Assembly (NCBI GenBank): GCA_900708905.1
Contig: CAADRB010000007.1
Coordinates: 418,146 to 482,145, forward strand
DNA from: Hymenolepis diminuta
Lineage: Eukaryota > Platyhelminthes > Cestoda > Cyclophyllidea > Hymenolepididae
Reading direction: 5' to 3'
Length of the DNA: 64,000 bases
Shown: positions 27,281-39,760 of the stretch, piece after piece
Layout: each line of letters begins with the position of its first letter
How positions within the stretch are numbered: position 1 is the first letter of the stretch
Notes under the pieces: model-generated
Databases searched by the model: none
The model's input: only the letters and a program-made list of their open reading frames with translations
Told to the model about the DNA's origin: nothing
Position numbers and translations under genes: made by a program

Positions 27281-30200
27281 TCTTAGTGTATTCTTACCAT
27301 TCTTGTTAAAGCTTTCCTTTATAAAGTAAATTTCAAATGTTTTATTAATATTTCCTATAATAAATAATCACCATAAAAATAAAATAAAGTCAGTTTGGTG
27401 TAATTGGGTTTACTTATTTTACATATTGTGTAACCTTTAGAGGTTTGGATTTCAAGATTTTGAGCTGAAAAATATCATTTATTATTAGTTTAGTATTGGA
27501 ATCGTCTATGTATTGACATTTGTTTTAAAAACATGAGAGTTTATAATATAACCGGTTATAATAATATATTACGTATGGTCAATATGATCGACGAAAAATG
27601 ACCACTTAATGATCCCATTAAAATATGCTTTCGATAAAAATGGTAAATCTTTCAATACTGCATTTTCTGAGGAGCAAGAGAAGTAAAATAAGAATTATTC
27701 ATTCGTGAAAAGTAATGATTATACTGCAGTCTTGTCCCTTTCCCCTTCGGAATACTTGAGGGATTCATTTCGATTGGTCAATTTTCAAGACTATTGGAGA
27801 AAAATTGAACTGATTTACATCGACGAAGATTTGAAATCATTTGTAGTTCTATTATTAAACGTTTTACGAACCAAATCTATTTTGTTAGATACCGGGAGAA
27901 ATCTAATATCTCAAACCGCTGAAGATGGTTGCACCACACCAGAATGTCTGGGGTGGTATAGGCTGAAGTTATACCAGTTACAAGTATCGATAAGATTCAA
28001 ATAGAATATATGTAATGAAACTAACTGGTTGGTACTACGAAATACAATCACCTAGGAATATATCTGCATGCATTAATTCGAAGAAAGATAATATTTATGA
28101 AAATAATAATTGCATATTCATTCCCTAAATAGACAGCTGTGGGGAATTTTACGGCACGAAGCTTGCTGTATTAAGGTCAGGAAACACGTAAAACAAATGA
28201 GCGAAAGTGGAAACTCAGACAGCAATGCAAATTCTGCCCTCTTGAACAGCTCTTTTAGAGTGAACTAAGTGTGATGGAATGCTTTTGTTCTCAACTTATT
28301 CCATTTGTCTTCCCTATTTAATTGCGACAAAATTCATTCCGATCACTCGGATTGGGTAGCAGTAAGATAATAGAAAGCTGAATGCTCTAAATGAAAGTTC
28401 TGAGTGTTTTAATGATCGCTACCTTCTATTTCACACTTTGATTTGACAAGTATGATTCCAAATTTTATTCATGAGAAATATCTCCACTGGGGACAGTCCG
28501 ATAATAAGTGAATAAGGAGGAATAAAGTAGAAATTTGAAAAGGCTTTACTTCATTTGAATTATAAATTGGGTTTACACTTGTTACCTAATGAGTAGTTTA
28601 CTGTGTCATGACCTATTATTCTAAAGTTAGAATTTAAGGATTTGACCCCTAGGTCATGAGTCCGACTTAGTTGAGTTTAACTAAGGCAAGACAGTGACCA
28701 CTCATAATTCGGAGAAGGTGGAGGAGGAGACTATACTATGAAAAACTGCACGAACGGAAAAGCTCACACAAAGATTAATCGGTCTAAAACGAGAGATAAT
28801 TACGCGAAATAAGTAGTCATTAGCATGGGAAAAGGGAGGGGAACATATTTGAGCATAATATGTAAAGACCTGATTGGCGTTGGTCGATCGGAACCCATAT
28901 TAATGCACCACAAATTCTTGAATGAGTTCCTGTTTGCGAAATTCAAACTGTATTGACCAATTTATTAAGGTTAGCTACTGGTCATGCCGTTACAGTGCGT
29001 CTCTCTCTTCAGATAGCGAAGAACAACTAGGTTAGTATTACCTAAAGTGTATTAATTTATCCAATATATTTATAAATATAAGTTACAGTTGTCGTTCTAT
29101 TTTAAAAAAAATACTGATAGCTTAGCTTTAGCACCCGTAAATAGGATAAATGTTACATATCGAAAGGTGACATCACTGCACTTCTAGAGATGCAGGACAT
29201 TTACCAGGTAAAAGCCGAGGTTTTGTAGTATTGAAAATTAACCTTTTTCCTTTCAGAGAATTTTTAGAAGCGAGTTGGTCGTCTTTGAGAGAGCGAAGAA
29301 CTAGCAAGAATGGCCAATTGCGACAACGCTCTCTAGCGTTTGAATTATGCAAAAGAAGACATACGTTCACCTTTCTACGCGCATGAAAGAAGTTACTCGA
29401 TTCACGGCTGTGCGCAGAGTCATACAATCCTTCCGGCACTCCTACCACAATTTGGAATTGCAAGAAATGAATTTTTCGGTGGAATAATTCAGTGGAACTT
29501 CACCCATTAAACTGTTTATAGCATATTGAATATCCTCTACAATGATGTCATGTAGAGAACTTCGCTCGTTGAAATTCAGCTACCGATGACTGCGGTGAAG
29601 GAAATATTGTCCTATACTTTTTCGTAATTTGAAGTGAATTGAGGCACGTTTCGCCCTAAATTATATTCAACGCGCTGTGAAAAGACAAGTTTCTTAACAA
29701 ATCATTCTCTCCAAACGTGGGAATTTTTCTGTTCGTTTACGAATCACCTCGTTTGTTAACCTGTCTAGAACATATCTGATACGATATTTTCATTATAAAA
29801 TTAAAATTTAATAAGCGAATGAGTGTGGAATGACAATCGCGGATCAATTGGTAGAGTTTATCTACAATCAATTGATGGGAAACTTCCATTTGGCAGATTC
29901 GCAATCTTTTCCATTATATAATCATTCCCAAGCTAGTTGAATGGAGTCGTTTTACAGCACGTTCTGAGAAGAAAAGTATCATTCTGTAGTTTCTCGGTTG
30001 AGAAACTTCAACTCTTTCACCTCTCTCTATATTCAACTAGAGTGGCTGGTGATTCCGTTCACTAGATGCGCGTCGTTTATTATCCGATCCGCAACATCCA
30101 ACTTTTTCAGACACGATTTGACTCCCATATCACTAGCTCAAAGAGGTACTGAGATCTAGCAAATGCGAAAATGCCCATATTGGCTACCCCGTTCTGAAAC

Positions 30201-32600
30201 TAAAAAAGGACGAAAAACAGTCAACTCAACTCAGCATACCGAGTTCACTCATTCTGTGCTGACGGTCACTCCTTGTTCAATTCTTACTTTCCATCAGATA
30301 TATCCGCGGTTCTCCTCAGATCTTAGGTTATCATGGTGAAGAAGTAACAAACATATACCTGCTTAAATCCTACAAATGTGGTAGTACAATGATGGAAGAC
30401 TGAACAATTGAACAAAATCAGTTGTATTCAAAGCGAATGTTAAGTTTGCTCATATGCCCCTACTAAATGCTTCTTCTCCAACATTGCATTCATTTCTGCT
30501 ATTAATTCAGAACTATCTTGTAACAACTCCCTTTCGTTGAAATTTAGTGAGTGTTGCAATATATTTGAATCAATCAGATATTATTTATCTTCTTATGATT
30601 TTAACATTTTTTACGTAACACTATTCAAAATACACACGTGAACTCCTACGGGGCTCATTATTTCTGTCCAAGAAGAGGTAGTCATTCTATATGGTTGGTC
30701 TTCTTTGCGAACTCCCTATTGGATGGATTAAAGATTTATTGATTCAGCTCCTTGGAACACTAATTTAAAATTTCAAAGGCCCCAAAATATTTTTGAAATT
30801 ATATTCCTATGTTACTCAACTTTTACCTTCTAAATTAATAAATTTGAGCAAATAAATAACACCCTTTGATGTATTAAATTCAGTATATTTTCCTAATTTT
30901 TTGAGTTTGAATGAGAATTTTCTGCTCTTTATCAAGACTGGATTTGCATTCATGAACATTCGGAAACTCAGAATTTCGTACATAATTGCGTTAACAGCCC
31001 ATTAACCAATTTTCACTCGGTTAGTCACTTGTATGTACTCGACTTAAATTTTTATTTATCAATAAAAACAAAAATAATTATTTTTTAAAATACTCAATTA
31101 GGATCATTTTAATCTATTCAGTATACAAGTAAACTAGCATTATTCTAAGCATTACTGAACTTATAGCCTCCTATTTACCCCTTTTGCTGTTTATCAAGAA
31201 AATGTGCTCGTTCTTTTTATTTAAACCATATGAGGTCGATACTTCTAATTAACCAACGAACATAATTTTAATCTAATTAGTGAATTAGTAAGTTAGCACA
31301 CACGGAGTTGTTCTCAATTTCTCAGCGCAAAGTTGTTCTCTGGAGACAACTTGCGTGATTTGCTTCCAGACAAGCGGTCTGCACTGCTCACCAGTAGCAC
31401 TGGCAGCAGTTGTAGCACTCATCTTCAGTCCTCAGTCTTTCCCCACCCTCCAACTACCGTTTTCCACGTGTGTACAATCTCTGTATCTCACTCCCTCAAT
31501 CCCCAAGCCGCATGAATATTTCATACGCCAAACAGTGCGGCACGTGCAGTTGTGAGCACCAATGACAAAAAAGGCAGCTTCAGCAGGAGGACGAATGCTA
31601 TGGACGCGCGTAAAGGGAGGGGGAGGGGGAGAGGGAGGAATAGGATGCAGTGTTCATTTCTCCACAGGGAATACGGGGAGGCGAAGAAGGGGAGGAGTAG
31701 AAGATGCTTTGGTTAAAATAATTATTACCTAATGAATCTTTGATCAAGTTATATGCGTGCGAAGAGTGTTTCTGCTGAGGCAGTAGCAGAAACAGCAGAA
31801 TAGGTTTAGAAGAAGGTGGTTATATGGAGTTTGGGTTGGGAGGGAGGTGGAGAAAAGAAAAGAGGGACAGTGGGCATATTATTTTGCTGTACTAAACGTG
31901 CGTGTGCACGCAGGTAGAAGACTCCGGGTGGACAGAAACACGTACTCATTTTCTCCTAAAGGTAGAAAATAAGTGTTGTTGGTAAATATCTTATAGTTTT
32001 TATACATATATGAATACATCTTAGTAATTCTTTAAAATCGCGCAATCTTTTAATGGAAAAATGAAAAAAATTTATCCCAGTCAGTGATTAATAATTAAAT
32101 GAATTTATTGAAAATTTTTAATTACTTGCCTTTGTCACTTTTTTTTTAAAATATCAGTGAAATTCTATGATTTCTATTAAACTTTTAGTATTCATATAAA
32201 AAGTCCGATCAGCGCAGATAGAAGATTACCGTTTATTCTCACTGAATTGTTTCTGCTGATTGCGCTTCAATTAATTTGATTTAGTTCAAATTACAAAACT
32301 GAACATTCTCCGTACATTCAAAGATGATAAGATTTCACTAGAATCATTGATAATATAACTATATTTTACTTTCATATATTCTGCTGTTCTCTGAAAGGAA
32401 TTATATCTTAAAATATCATATCTTGACTTTCAATTATCTTTTGAGATCCTACATGGTAATTTTGGAAAAAAAATGATGAGCAACTGCAAGCCTAAGTTAT
32501 ATCGATTTGTGCTCTTCATCAGCTGATAACACATACATACATTAATGTAGGTCTTTCCGGGTAAGTGAAGTAAATCTGTTCAAAAATTAACCACCTTCAC
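27281..32600. other. Intergenic region MATE to POU4
   Basis: Poly(A) signals of the MATE gene lie at its left edge. A 99-codon open frame (27705-28001, +) and a 96-codon one (29173-29463, -) show no family I recognise, no introns and no supporting features, so I do not call them genes. Around 31.3-32.0 kb the sequence becomes less AT-rich, with long purine/G tracts and C-rich segments, and probably belongs to the distal regulatory region of POU4. Confidence 0.5.
31614..31640 (+). promoter_or_regulatory. G-run cluster, potential G-quadruplex
   Basis: Several runs of three to five G separated by one or two A occur in a row on the plus strand (GGGAGGGGGAGGGGGAGAGG), about 1.8 kb upstream of the POU4 start. 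The sequence meets the usual G-quadruplex pattern of four G3+ runs with short loops. Function is unknown. Confidence 0.45.
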
Positions 32601-32672
32601 TTCGGAGCATGCCTGAATAAGCACAAGCCTTCCTTTCCCGCTCTGTCCTATTGATTCCCCTCCTATATCTCT

Positions 32673-32775
32673 ATTGGTCAACCGGAGAGCGTTTCCTTCC
32701 AGCAGGAACTTTCAACCAATCAACGCAGCCGACAGACTTCCCTCTGAAATACGCGCGACACTTCTATTGGCCAAT
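32673..32775. promoter_or_regulatory. CCAAT-box cluster upstream of POU4
   Basis: Four CCAAT pentamers in either orientation lie within about 100 bp: ATTGG at 32673-32677, CCAAT at 32716-32720, ATTGG at 32766-32770 and CCAAT at 32771-32775 (the last two back to back in CTATTGGCCAATTA). Spacing is roughly 40-50 bp. NF-Y binds CCAAT, often as spaced repeats near transcription starts. The position, 240-350 bp before the end of the probable 5'UTR exon, suits a core promoter. No strict TATA box is evident. Confidence 0.5.
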
Positions 32776-33018
32776 TACTCCGTCCTGCTTGAGTGCACAC
32801 TGTTCGCGTGAGCATATCCAATATTTATCGCCCCTCTACGTACAGAATAGCTAATAAAGGACTCTAAAGTCGTCTTGTACATTATTAAAACCTTCTTGGA
32901 GGTGGTTAGAGCATTAAGACTTCTGATTCATCTCTCTCGCACATCGAGACTTCAACCATCTGAATTAAACATTCGCTTTTGTTCTACCTTGGATTCTCTG
33001 CCATTTTATTAAGAATTG

Positions 33019-33358
33019 GTATGTTCTACGATATTAAATTTTCAACCAAGTTTCAAAGACTAATTTTTTTGTCTGTAAACATTACATTCAATAATTCAAC
33101 TTAAATTTATAAATCCACAAATTTGAAGAATCGAATGTTCCAAAGTTATTTGCTTTGCTCATATATTTACGAATTATTTAAAATTGAATGGCGACATTCT
33201 TTATTTTATTAACTGATATAATTCTATTACTTTATAATATTAATTTTAATTTGATTCATTTAATGAATAATTTAATTTCAATACTTCTATCTTGAATTGG
33301 GGTGATTATTACGAGTGATTGTTCACCTTATAAAGTATTGAATTCCTTTTTGTTTCAG
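33019..33358 (+). other. Probable 5'UTR intron of POU4
   Basis: A donor G|GTATGT at 33019 and an acceptor TTTTTGTTTCAG ending at 33358 bound a very AT-rich 340 bp segment. The exon after it (from 33359) leads into the POU4 start codon 53 nt later. No coding sequence is interrupted, so the intron would be purely in the leader. Confidence 0.5.
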
Positions 33359-33411
33359 TACAATAAATTTCGTCTTGCGTAAAGGAAGTTGGAATAAACA
33401 AGTAAATAAGA

Positions 33412-35199
33412 ATGGCCACAGAAGGACTACTACAAGTCCCAAGAGCTAATAATTTTCCAAAAAATCCTGTTCCTACTCAACAACAGTCGATGTATCCACC
33501 TCAACGTGAAAATTATACCGAGGCTTCAGCCAGCGATCAGTCTAATCAGAATCATCAGCAGCAGGCTGGGAATCTCATGCGTGGTTACTCATTTCTAGCT
33601 GATCAGATCTATAGATCGGTTTCTAATCCACTTTATAAACTCGTACAAACCGTGGAGGACACGGTAGGAGGTGAAAATTCAAATAAACCGGCTGAAGAAG
33701 TCTTTCGACATGGATACCAAGGCTATCAGACTGCAACTAATCTAAAATTTGAATCTAATGGGAATTTTGAAGGGGAGAATGTCGCGAAAATCTCTGAACA
33801 GCAAGATCTAAGTGCTCATCAGATTCACCGGCAGCAGAATTTTAGCAACTGGGAGGCAAACACCGTCGGGGGTGTTCAGCAATGGTATCCTCGAAATGCT
33901 AATGATGTTCCACAATCCACAAATGAAGCCTACAACAATGATGCCAACTGGCAGACAGCTCATGGATCTCAAAGTGAGGCTTCTAAGTCTGAGACCCCTC
34001 CTCCACAATCCAACTCTCCTAACAAAGCAACTGTTGCATTTCAGCAACAACAGGTCCAGCAAAATAGATACCATCAGCAATATTTTCAAGAGTGGACCGA
34101 GGCAAATCCTTCGACGAACACAAATCCGGTTGCTAATCCAGTCACTTTTTATCCACAACAACAGTTTGACGCCTCGGTTGTACCTTCAGGCAACTCTGTA
34201 TCTCCTCAAATAAGTGAGGAGGTAAGCTTTCCCCAAACCGTTAACAATCCGGCTCCTGATGCTTCTTCGTGTCCAGGATGTTGTGTTCCATCTGCAACGA
34301 CTCCACATCAAAATACAGTCTATCCAGAATCGGGAGGAGGTGATTTACACAATGGCTTATGTCTGGTTGACCCAATGCGAGCCCTTCCACGCTACCTCAC
34401 TTCTGGTCTCTGGCCTCCAGTTATCAATCCACCGAAGCTGGAATGGAATGGTGGTTCAGTGATGAGTGAAGATGACGCCCGATTACTTGAAATGAACCGA
34501 TTTTATGGAGATGGTAGTTACCGAATGTCGGGAGGGGCCACTGCAGCAAACGTCTATCAAGGCTACCCAGGAGTTCAAGATACAAAGGATTTCTTTTTCA
34601 CTCCTTCGCGGTACTCAACAGCTGGAGATGCGATGTTCCGTCACAAAGCGGAAGCGCATCGATTGTCAGTGGCTGCGGCGGTTTCAGCAGTAGATTGTGA
34701 TCCTCAGGAATTAGAAGCATTTGCAGAACGGTTTAAGCAAAGAAGGATAAAGTTAGGAGTTACCCAAGCGGATGTTGGAAAAGCCCTTGGGCGTTTAAAT
34801 CTTGCAGGAGTTGGCTCATTTTCCCAATCTACAATTTGCCGATTCGAGTCTCTCACATTAAGTCACAACAATATGTTGGCTCTGAAACCTATCTTACAAG
34901 CTTGGTTAGATGAAGCTGAACAAGAAGCGACTGCACGACAAAAGAACCCGAGTGCTTATGATCTTGAAGAGGATGACAAAAAGCGAAAACGCACTTCAAT
35001 TACCGATCCAGAGAAACGATCCCTTGAAGCCTTCTTCGGAATCCAACCACGACCCTCGAGTGAGAAGATAGCCCAAATTGCAGAAAAATTGAATCTGAAG
35101 AAAAATGTTGTAAGAGTATGGTTCTGCAATCAGAGGCAAAAACAGAAAAGAATGAAATTTTCGACTGTGGGACTACTACATCAGGTCAATGGAATGTAA
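33412..35199 (+). CDS. POU4: POU class IV (Brn3-type) homeodomain transcription factor
   Basis: One uninterrupted frame of 595 aa. The start is the first ATG after the leader intron (AAGAATGG context). The POU-specific domain spans about residues 428-503 and begins LEAFAERFKQRRIKLGVTQA, the class IV signature, with STICRFESLTLSHNNM in the DNA-contact helix. After a ~20 aa linker the homeodomain spans about 524-583 with recognition helix VRVWFCNQRQKQKR (Cys at position 50, as in POU proteins). The protein ends 12 aa later. The long N-terminal half is rich in Gln, Asn, Ser and Pro, with a Cys cluster (SSCPGCC, near residue 285), and shows no other domain; it is longer than in vertebrate Brn3 proteins (about 340-420 aa in total). 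POU4 factors specify sensory and other terminal neuron types. Two AATAAA signals follow at 35338 and 35378. Assignment to class IV is firm; residue identities were judged by eye. Confidence 0.95.
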   Translation: MATEGLLQVPRANNFPKNPVPTQQQSMYPPQRENYTEASASDQSNQNHQQQAGNLMRGYSFLADQIYRSVSNPLYKLVQTVEDTVGGENSNKPAEEVFRHGYQGYQTATNLKFESNGNFEGENVAKISEQQDLSAHQIHRQQNFSNWEANTVGGVQQWYPRNANDVPQSTNEAYNNDANWQTAHGSQSEASKSETPPPQSNSPNKATVAFQQQQVQQNRYHQQYFQEWTEANPSTNTNPVANPVTFYPQQQFDASVVPSGNSVSPQISEEVSFPQTVNNPAPDASSCPGCCVPSATTPHQNTVYPESGGGDLHNGLCLVDPMRALPRYLTSGLWPPVINPPKLEWNGGSVMSEDDARLLEMNRFYGDGSYRMSGGATAANVYQGYPGVQDTKDFFFTPSRYSTAGDAMFRHKAEAHRLSVAAAVSAVDCDPQELEAFAERFKQRRIKLGVTQADVGKALGRLNLAGVGSFSQSTICRFESLTLSHNNMLALKPILQAWLDEAEQEATARQKNPSAYDLEEDDKKRKRTSITDPEKRSLEAFFGIQPRPSSEKIAQIAEKLNLKKNVVRVWFCNQRQKQKRMKFSTVGLLHQVNGM

Positions 35200-35337
35200 A
35201 CGGGATTGACTTATCCTTTGTATCTTCCTGTCTCTGCTTTTATCAAGGCCTTTTTTCTATTTCTTGGGCGTATGACTATGCCCATGTGCAATAACTTTAC
35301 GTTGATTGCCCTTTCTCTTTATTTCCTGATCTATGTA

Positions 35338-35383
35338 AATAAACAATCATCTGCACTAATACATTCATTTAAAATGCAATAAA
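35338..35383 (+). terminator. Poly(A) signals of POU4
   Basis: AATAAA occurs at about 35338-35343 and again at 35378-35383, roughly 140 and 180 nt after the stop codon, in an AT-rich stretch without coding potential. Confidence 0.6.
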
Positions 35384-35399
35384 ATGTTACTTTCTTATA

Positions 35400-38300
35400 A
35401 GGTGTACGGTGTCTTGTTAGTTTATGGCAGTGGCACATTGGTCGACATCCTCGTCTATCGAATCTGAGTGTACGAGTTCAATGTTCATCGGCGCTCAACC
35501 AGTAAAATAGTTAGCCAACTGTATTCATAAATTCTGATTAGGAAGTGAAATGATATGAGAGAGCAACTCCAGAATATCTTCTTCGTCCAAATTTAGTATT
35601 GTTTAATGAACTTCAGAAGGTTTCAGCTGCAAGAAATTGGTAGTTTGACAGAAGATAAACTACTGAAAACTTTTCATGGAAAAATTATGTAACTTTCAGT
35701 AATTAGCTGTGTTGTAGTAGTCATTATTTTGTGCTTTGCATGTGATTAATGTGGGTTGACCAAGGATTATCTTTACCATTCAGTTAGTTAATTACTGATA
35801 TTTTCAACAAGAGTCGTGTTTTAAATGGTTTAAGTATTAATATTAAAGTATAATATTATAATTAATTGTTAGTCTATTAATTTATTTTTAAAAAATTAAT
35901 ATTTTTATTAGACTGATTTTTATTATCTTATAATACGTAAAGATATTATCTGGTGTGGTAAATTTAAATGACAATGTATTTAGAATAGGATCGGGTTGAA
36001 AGAGTACATCAATAGAATATTTCAATAACCTTTAAAAATTGAGCAAATAAACAAAAATTAAGAATTAATTCCTTATAAAAGTCTTTAAATATCTACTTAC
36101 TAGTTTAAATCGGAAAGAAATAAAATATGTCACTGCTTATTTTCATTTTGAATGAAAAATAGTAAACTCGGTTTATTAAAGGCATGTTAACTGGTAACAA
36201 CTACCCACCGATACATATTAGAAAATACAAATGAATGGAATTGGCATGGCCAATCTCTTGATTTTATTTAATTGTCATTCAACTCTGAATATTGAGATCA
36301 TTAACTCCCTCCCTTCAGGGAACATTGGAGTGGAAACCACATTATATGGCGAACAACATGAAGAATCCAGACCTCAGATTATGTAAAACTCTTTGTTTTC
36401 TTGATCTTTATTTACTTCTATCGAACTCCTCTACTTCAAACCCATTCAGTGAATAGAATGGCCAAAATTAATAATCACTTGTGGATAGATTATTCAAAAA
36501 TGGAGTACAAAAGATTCAGCTTTTATACTGTTATTTTCCTAATCTTTTCAGTTTTCTTCTAAATGCTTGCAACAAGGTGTTAACTTCTAGCATTCCTTTT
36601 AAAATTACTCCCTTATACACCTTATTTTGCTTTTCGATGGCTGACTTCTGTACTCATACGTAACTAGTGTATTGAAAAATTTCTAGCCTACAACGGTTGT
36701 TTAGATAGCCTTGTCTTTTATGGTCATTATATCAGTATTTTATTCTATTTTCTTGTTTAAATTACCATTATAATCAATTTTAAAGAAATATCACAGTTTG
36801 AAGAATAATTCACTACTTTTTCAAATCAAAATAGCGCGTAATTTTCTGCCTGTTAATATTCGAAGAGTCATGCTGCGTGCACATCCTACAGGAGACAGTC
36901 GGGTTTATGAATGGGGGGGGGGGTGTGGACGTACACAGCGGATGGGGAGAGAGAGCTATTCGGACTTGGGAGTAAGGGGTAGCGAATACAAGCATTACCA
37001 ACTCGACTGCTAGGGCGTACGGGGGTGGGGGACGATAAGTTAGGCAAGGGAGGGATAAAGGATGGAAAGATAGCAGCACCTGATCTTTATTCAATATGCA
37101 TGAGATAGCAGTGTCCAACAGTAGAGGTAGTAGTTCTTATTCTGCCTCTACCTTAGCACGTGGCACTGGTCTGCAATTCTTCCACTTTCACCTCATTCTC
37201 TGCAGTAGTTGGAAGATGGCAGTCGCCATTTCTATGGAAAATTAGGCATCTTAATTAATTATTAATTTTAGTTATTTTCATTTCGATAAATGTCTTTTTT
37301 TCTTGAGGGGAAGGTGTGGCTATTTCTGCATCCTCCTTGACTTTATTGCAATACTAATTTCCTCTTAGTTAAAATATATCGGTAGAGTATTGTTAATTGA
37401 ATACCCATTCAAAAAATGGTTGTTAAATGGTTGATAAACTTCTCTGTTGTCCACTTATGCATGAATCTTCTCTTTTGTAATACAGCTAGGAGTTCTAGTT
37501 CTCCTGTTATGATTTATCTGTCCACCAGATATCACTGGACTACAGTTGAATCAGATTAAGAGAGAAAGGGCAAGACAGATGTGCAATTACTCCAAAGTCG
37601 CTTTGTTAACCCTTTAAAAGACTATTTATAGGAAAACAAAATTAATAACTGTCCCAATGAAGCGGGGAATTTATCAGGACTAACTGGCCAAGTTCTCAAG
37701 CCTGCATACACTCGCATATTAATTTCACAGAGACCATCCTGAAAGTATTAATTACCATTCGAAAAAACGTAGATAAATTGGTGGCTCCTTATCGCATTTG
37801 AAAGGTGTGGTCAAGTTGTGTTCTAAAAATTAATGAAAGGAAGATGAGATGAGTGCTTGAGATCATTCGATGCCCTGAATTAATGCACATTTATCTACAT
37901 TTCTGTAACATGCAACTGGTAAAATTCACGAATAAAAATGGTGATTTTGGTAAAGTCCTTTAAATTTGAAATTTTCTTCCCCTTGTTGATCATTCTAACC
38001 TTTTAAAGTAATCATAAAACTCTGTATTGTGAAAATATAAACTGTGGAACTTTTGAAATTTACCCGGGTCATTTGATTGAAAAGGACCATCTGATGTTGA
38101 TACACACATGATGAGTAGAAAATGATGATGCAAAACTTATTTTATATATATATATATATATATATATTAGAACCAATGTAAAATTCTCTAATTAATAGTA
38201 CATCTAGCATCATAGCATCAAGATTAAATTATACTTCGCCGGTCACTTCCAGGTTATGTTAATCAGGCAAAGTGTAAACAAAAGATAAAATAAATGAGTG

Positions 38301-38680
38301 AGATAAAATGATGTAAAAATGGAAACGTAATAGGGAAACCAGAATTAAAGAAATAAGCGCTGTAGTAATCAAATACGACTACAAGCATAAAAAGTCAAGT
38401 TCAGGTTTTCGGAAAAGTTAATTGTTCAGGCAGGTAACATGCATTGTATGAAAATCTCAAAGCCTTATGGATATATACAAATTCATACACCAAAAGGGTC
38501 ATGAAAATGAACAAACTGAAATGCTTTAGTGAATAAAAGTGCTCCAATTAGCTTTATTCCTTTAAATACATTGCTCGAAGAAACATAATATCTGCATATT
38601 TGGATATCTAATTTAAATTGTTATGATATTTCAATAGACAGCAAATGATAATCAACACTTTACAATCGGGAACAGCATCC
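35400..38680. other. Intergenic region downstream of POU4
   Basis: Mostly AT-rich without genes that I can support. At 36.9-37.06 kb a G-rich patch includes an uninterrupted run of about eleven G (near 36914-36924) and GGGGGTGGGGG. A (TA)n microsatellite of about 26 bp lies at 38143-38168. Open frames here are short and unconvincing. Confidence 0.6.
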
Positions 38681-38814
38681 ACAGGAGATTCAGGCGCATG
38701 TGTGTGTGTATGTATAAGCTAGGACACTGACACCTACAGAGGTACCAATCATCACGTGTGGATATCGACAATTTGACATGACTGACATCTTACAAAGAAA
38801 TGTACTATGTATTA

Positions 38815-38985
38815 ACTGTTATACATTGCGCTTCTTTATGAGATACCGTAACCGACTCTTAGATTTCCTATGACATTGCACTATTTACAAAAGCGACCCA
38901 AAAACACGACCATGCAAAACGACCCAAACCATTATATCAACACATGAGGCACATTTTTGTATCAATAGATCAATCTATGTTATGC
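38815..38985 (+). repeat. Direct repeat copy A1
   Basis: A ~170 bp unit beginning ACTGTTATA and containing GAGATACCGTAACCGACTCT, GCGACCCAAAAACAC and AAACCATTATATCAACAC. A second copy at 39749 matches through almost its whole length with scattered substitutions; the second copy is split by a solo LTR. The two copies flank the minus-strand coding fragment. Confidence 0.8.
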
Positions 38986-39063
38986 CTCATCTGAGTTAAT
39001 GCTCCTCTGTTAATCGGATTTTGCCTCATCGAACTGTTTGTGGTCATTGTCATTGAAATTCTA

Positions 39064-39760
39064 GCAGCGAGATCTTCAATAGGGCAGTCTCGATGATGAC
39101 GACATCCTCCGCAAAATCAGCATCTTGAAAATAAGTGCTTCTGATACTCGTCGGAAAAATGTCGGATGGGGAGTGAGTCTCCTTGGTCGATGGATGAGAG
39201 GTTCTTTCACTTGAACACTTGCGGTTAACAGTCTCCCAGCAGATTCGCGTCTGCGAAAAGACTTCTTGACGTCGGGTTTCTTATCCAAGAGGGACAGAAG
39301 TCTGAGCCGAACCTCTGCATGGCAAGAGGATCGGAGGCCAAGAATGAAAGTTGGACATTTGAATTAGTTTTCTTCGAGAGAACCAAATCGGAAACTTGTG
39401 TAAAATCGGTTAACAATACTAATCCCTTTTCATAAGTTCGATCGGCAGGATCCATCGGTTGAAAGTCGGACGAACACAGATAATTGTCGCTTTTGTCAAA
39501 CTCACGAAGCAGCATGGTAATTCGTGTGGCGTGTGGGAGATCTGCCACGATGTTCTTATATCACGGTATTAAGTATACAATGTTGCAAAAGTTTCATCGG
39601 CAAGAGGATTATGATGAAATATATCTATATTTTTCGCAGTTTTTGGGATTCTTTGCAGACGTTGAAAAATTCATCTGGGTGGAGATATTTCTCACGACTG
39701 AAAAGATTTGGGCTTCCATATTCGCGTAATTCGATAACTGCGCCGCCAAACTGTTATAAT
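39064..39760 (-). pseudogene. Broken coding fragment of unknown family, between repeats
   Basis: The minus strand holds protein-like text spread over frames. After an acceptor-like GCAG at 39761-39764 comes YNSLAAQLSNYANMEAQIF (about 39758-39700). The frame 39548-39225 then opens with DLPHATRITMLLREF and QPMDPADRTYEKGLVLL. After a frame change, further readable text ends EDVVIIETALLKISLLEFQ and a stop near 39064. Amino-acid composition is normal and the text continues across frames, as expected for a decayed gene or for exons whose introns I cannot place. An acceptor-like GTGGCAG at 39542-39548 suggests at least one true exon start. I do not recognise the family. Its upstream edge coincides with the start of direct repeat A2, so the fragment may have been carried by the repeat. 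A real gene with sequencing frameshifts is the alternative. Confidence 0.45.

Noticed and set aside
27705..28004. 99-codon plus-strand open frame after the MATE gene
   Set aside because: No recognised domain and no promoter or poly(A) support; kept only as a note on the intergenic region.
29173..29463. 96-codon minus-strand open frame
   Set aside because: No recognised family, no splice or poly(A) context; chance open frame is as likely.
31333..31555. Two overlapping ~60-codon frames upstream of POU4
   Set aside because: Low-complexity Ser/Pro/Leu text from a C+T-rich tract; more likely regulatory DNA.
33808..34213. Overlapping 117- and 133-codon frames
   Set aside because: They are shadows of the POU4 coding sequence in other frames.
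38143..38168. (TA)n tract as an origin or regulatory element
   Set aside because: An ordinary microsatellite in AT-rich DNA.
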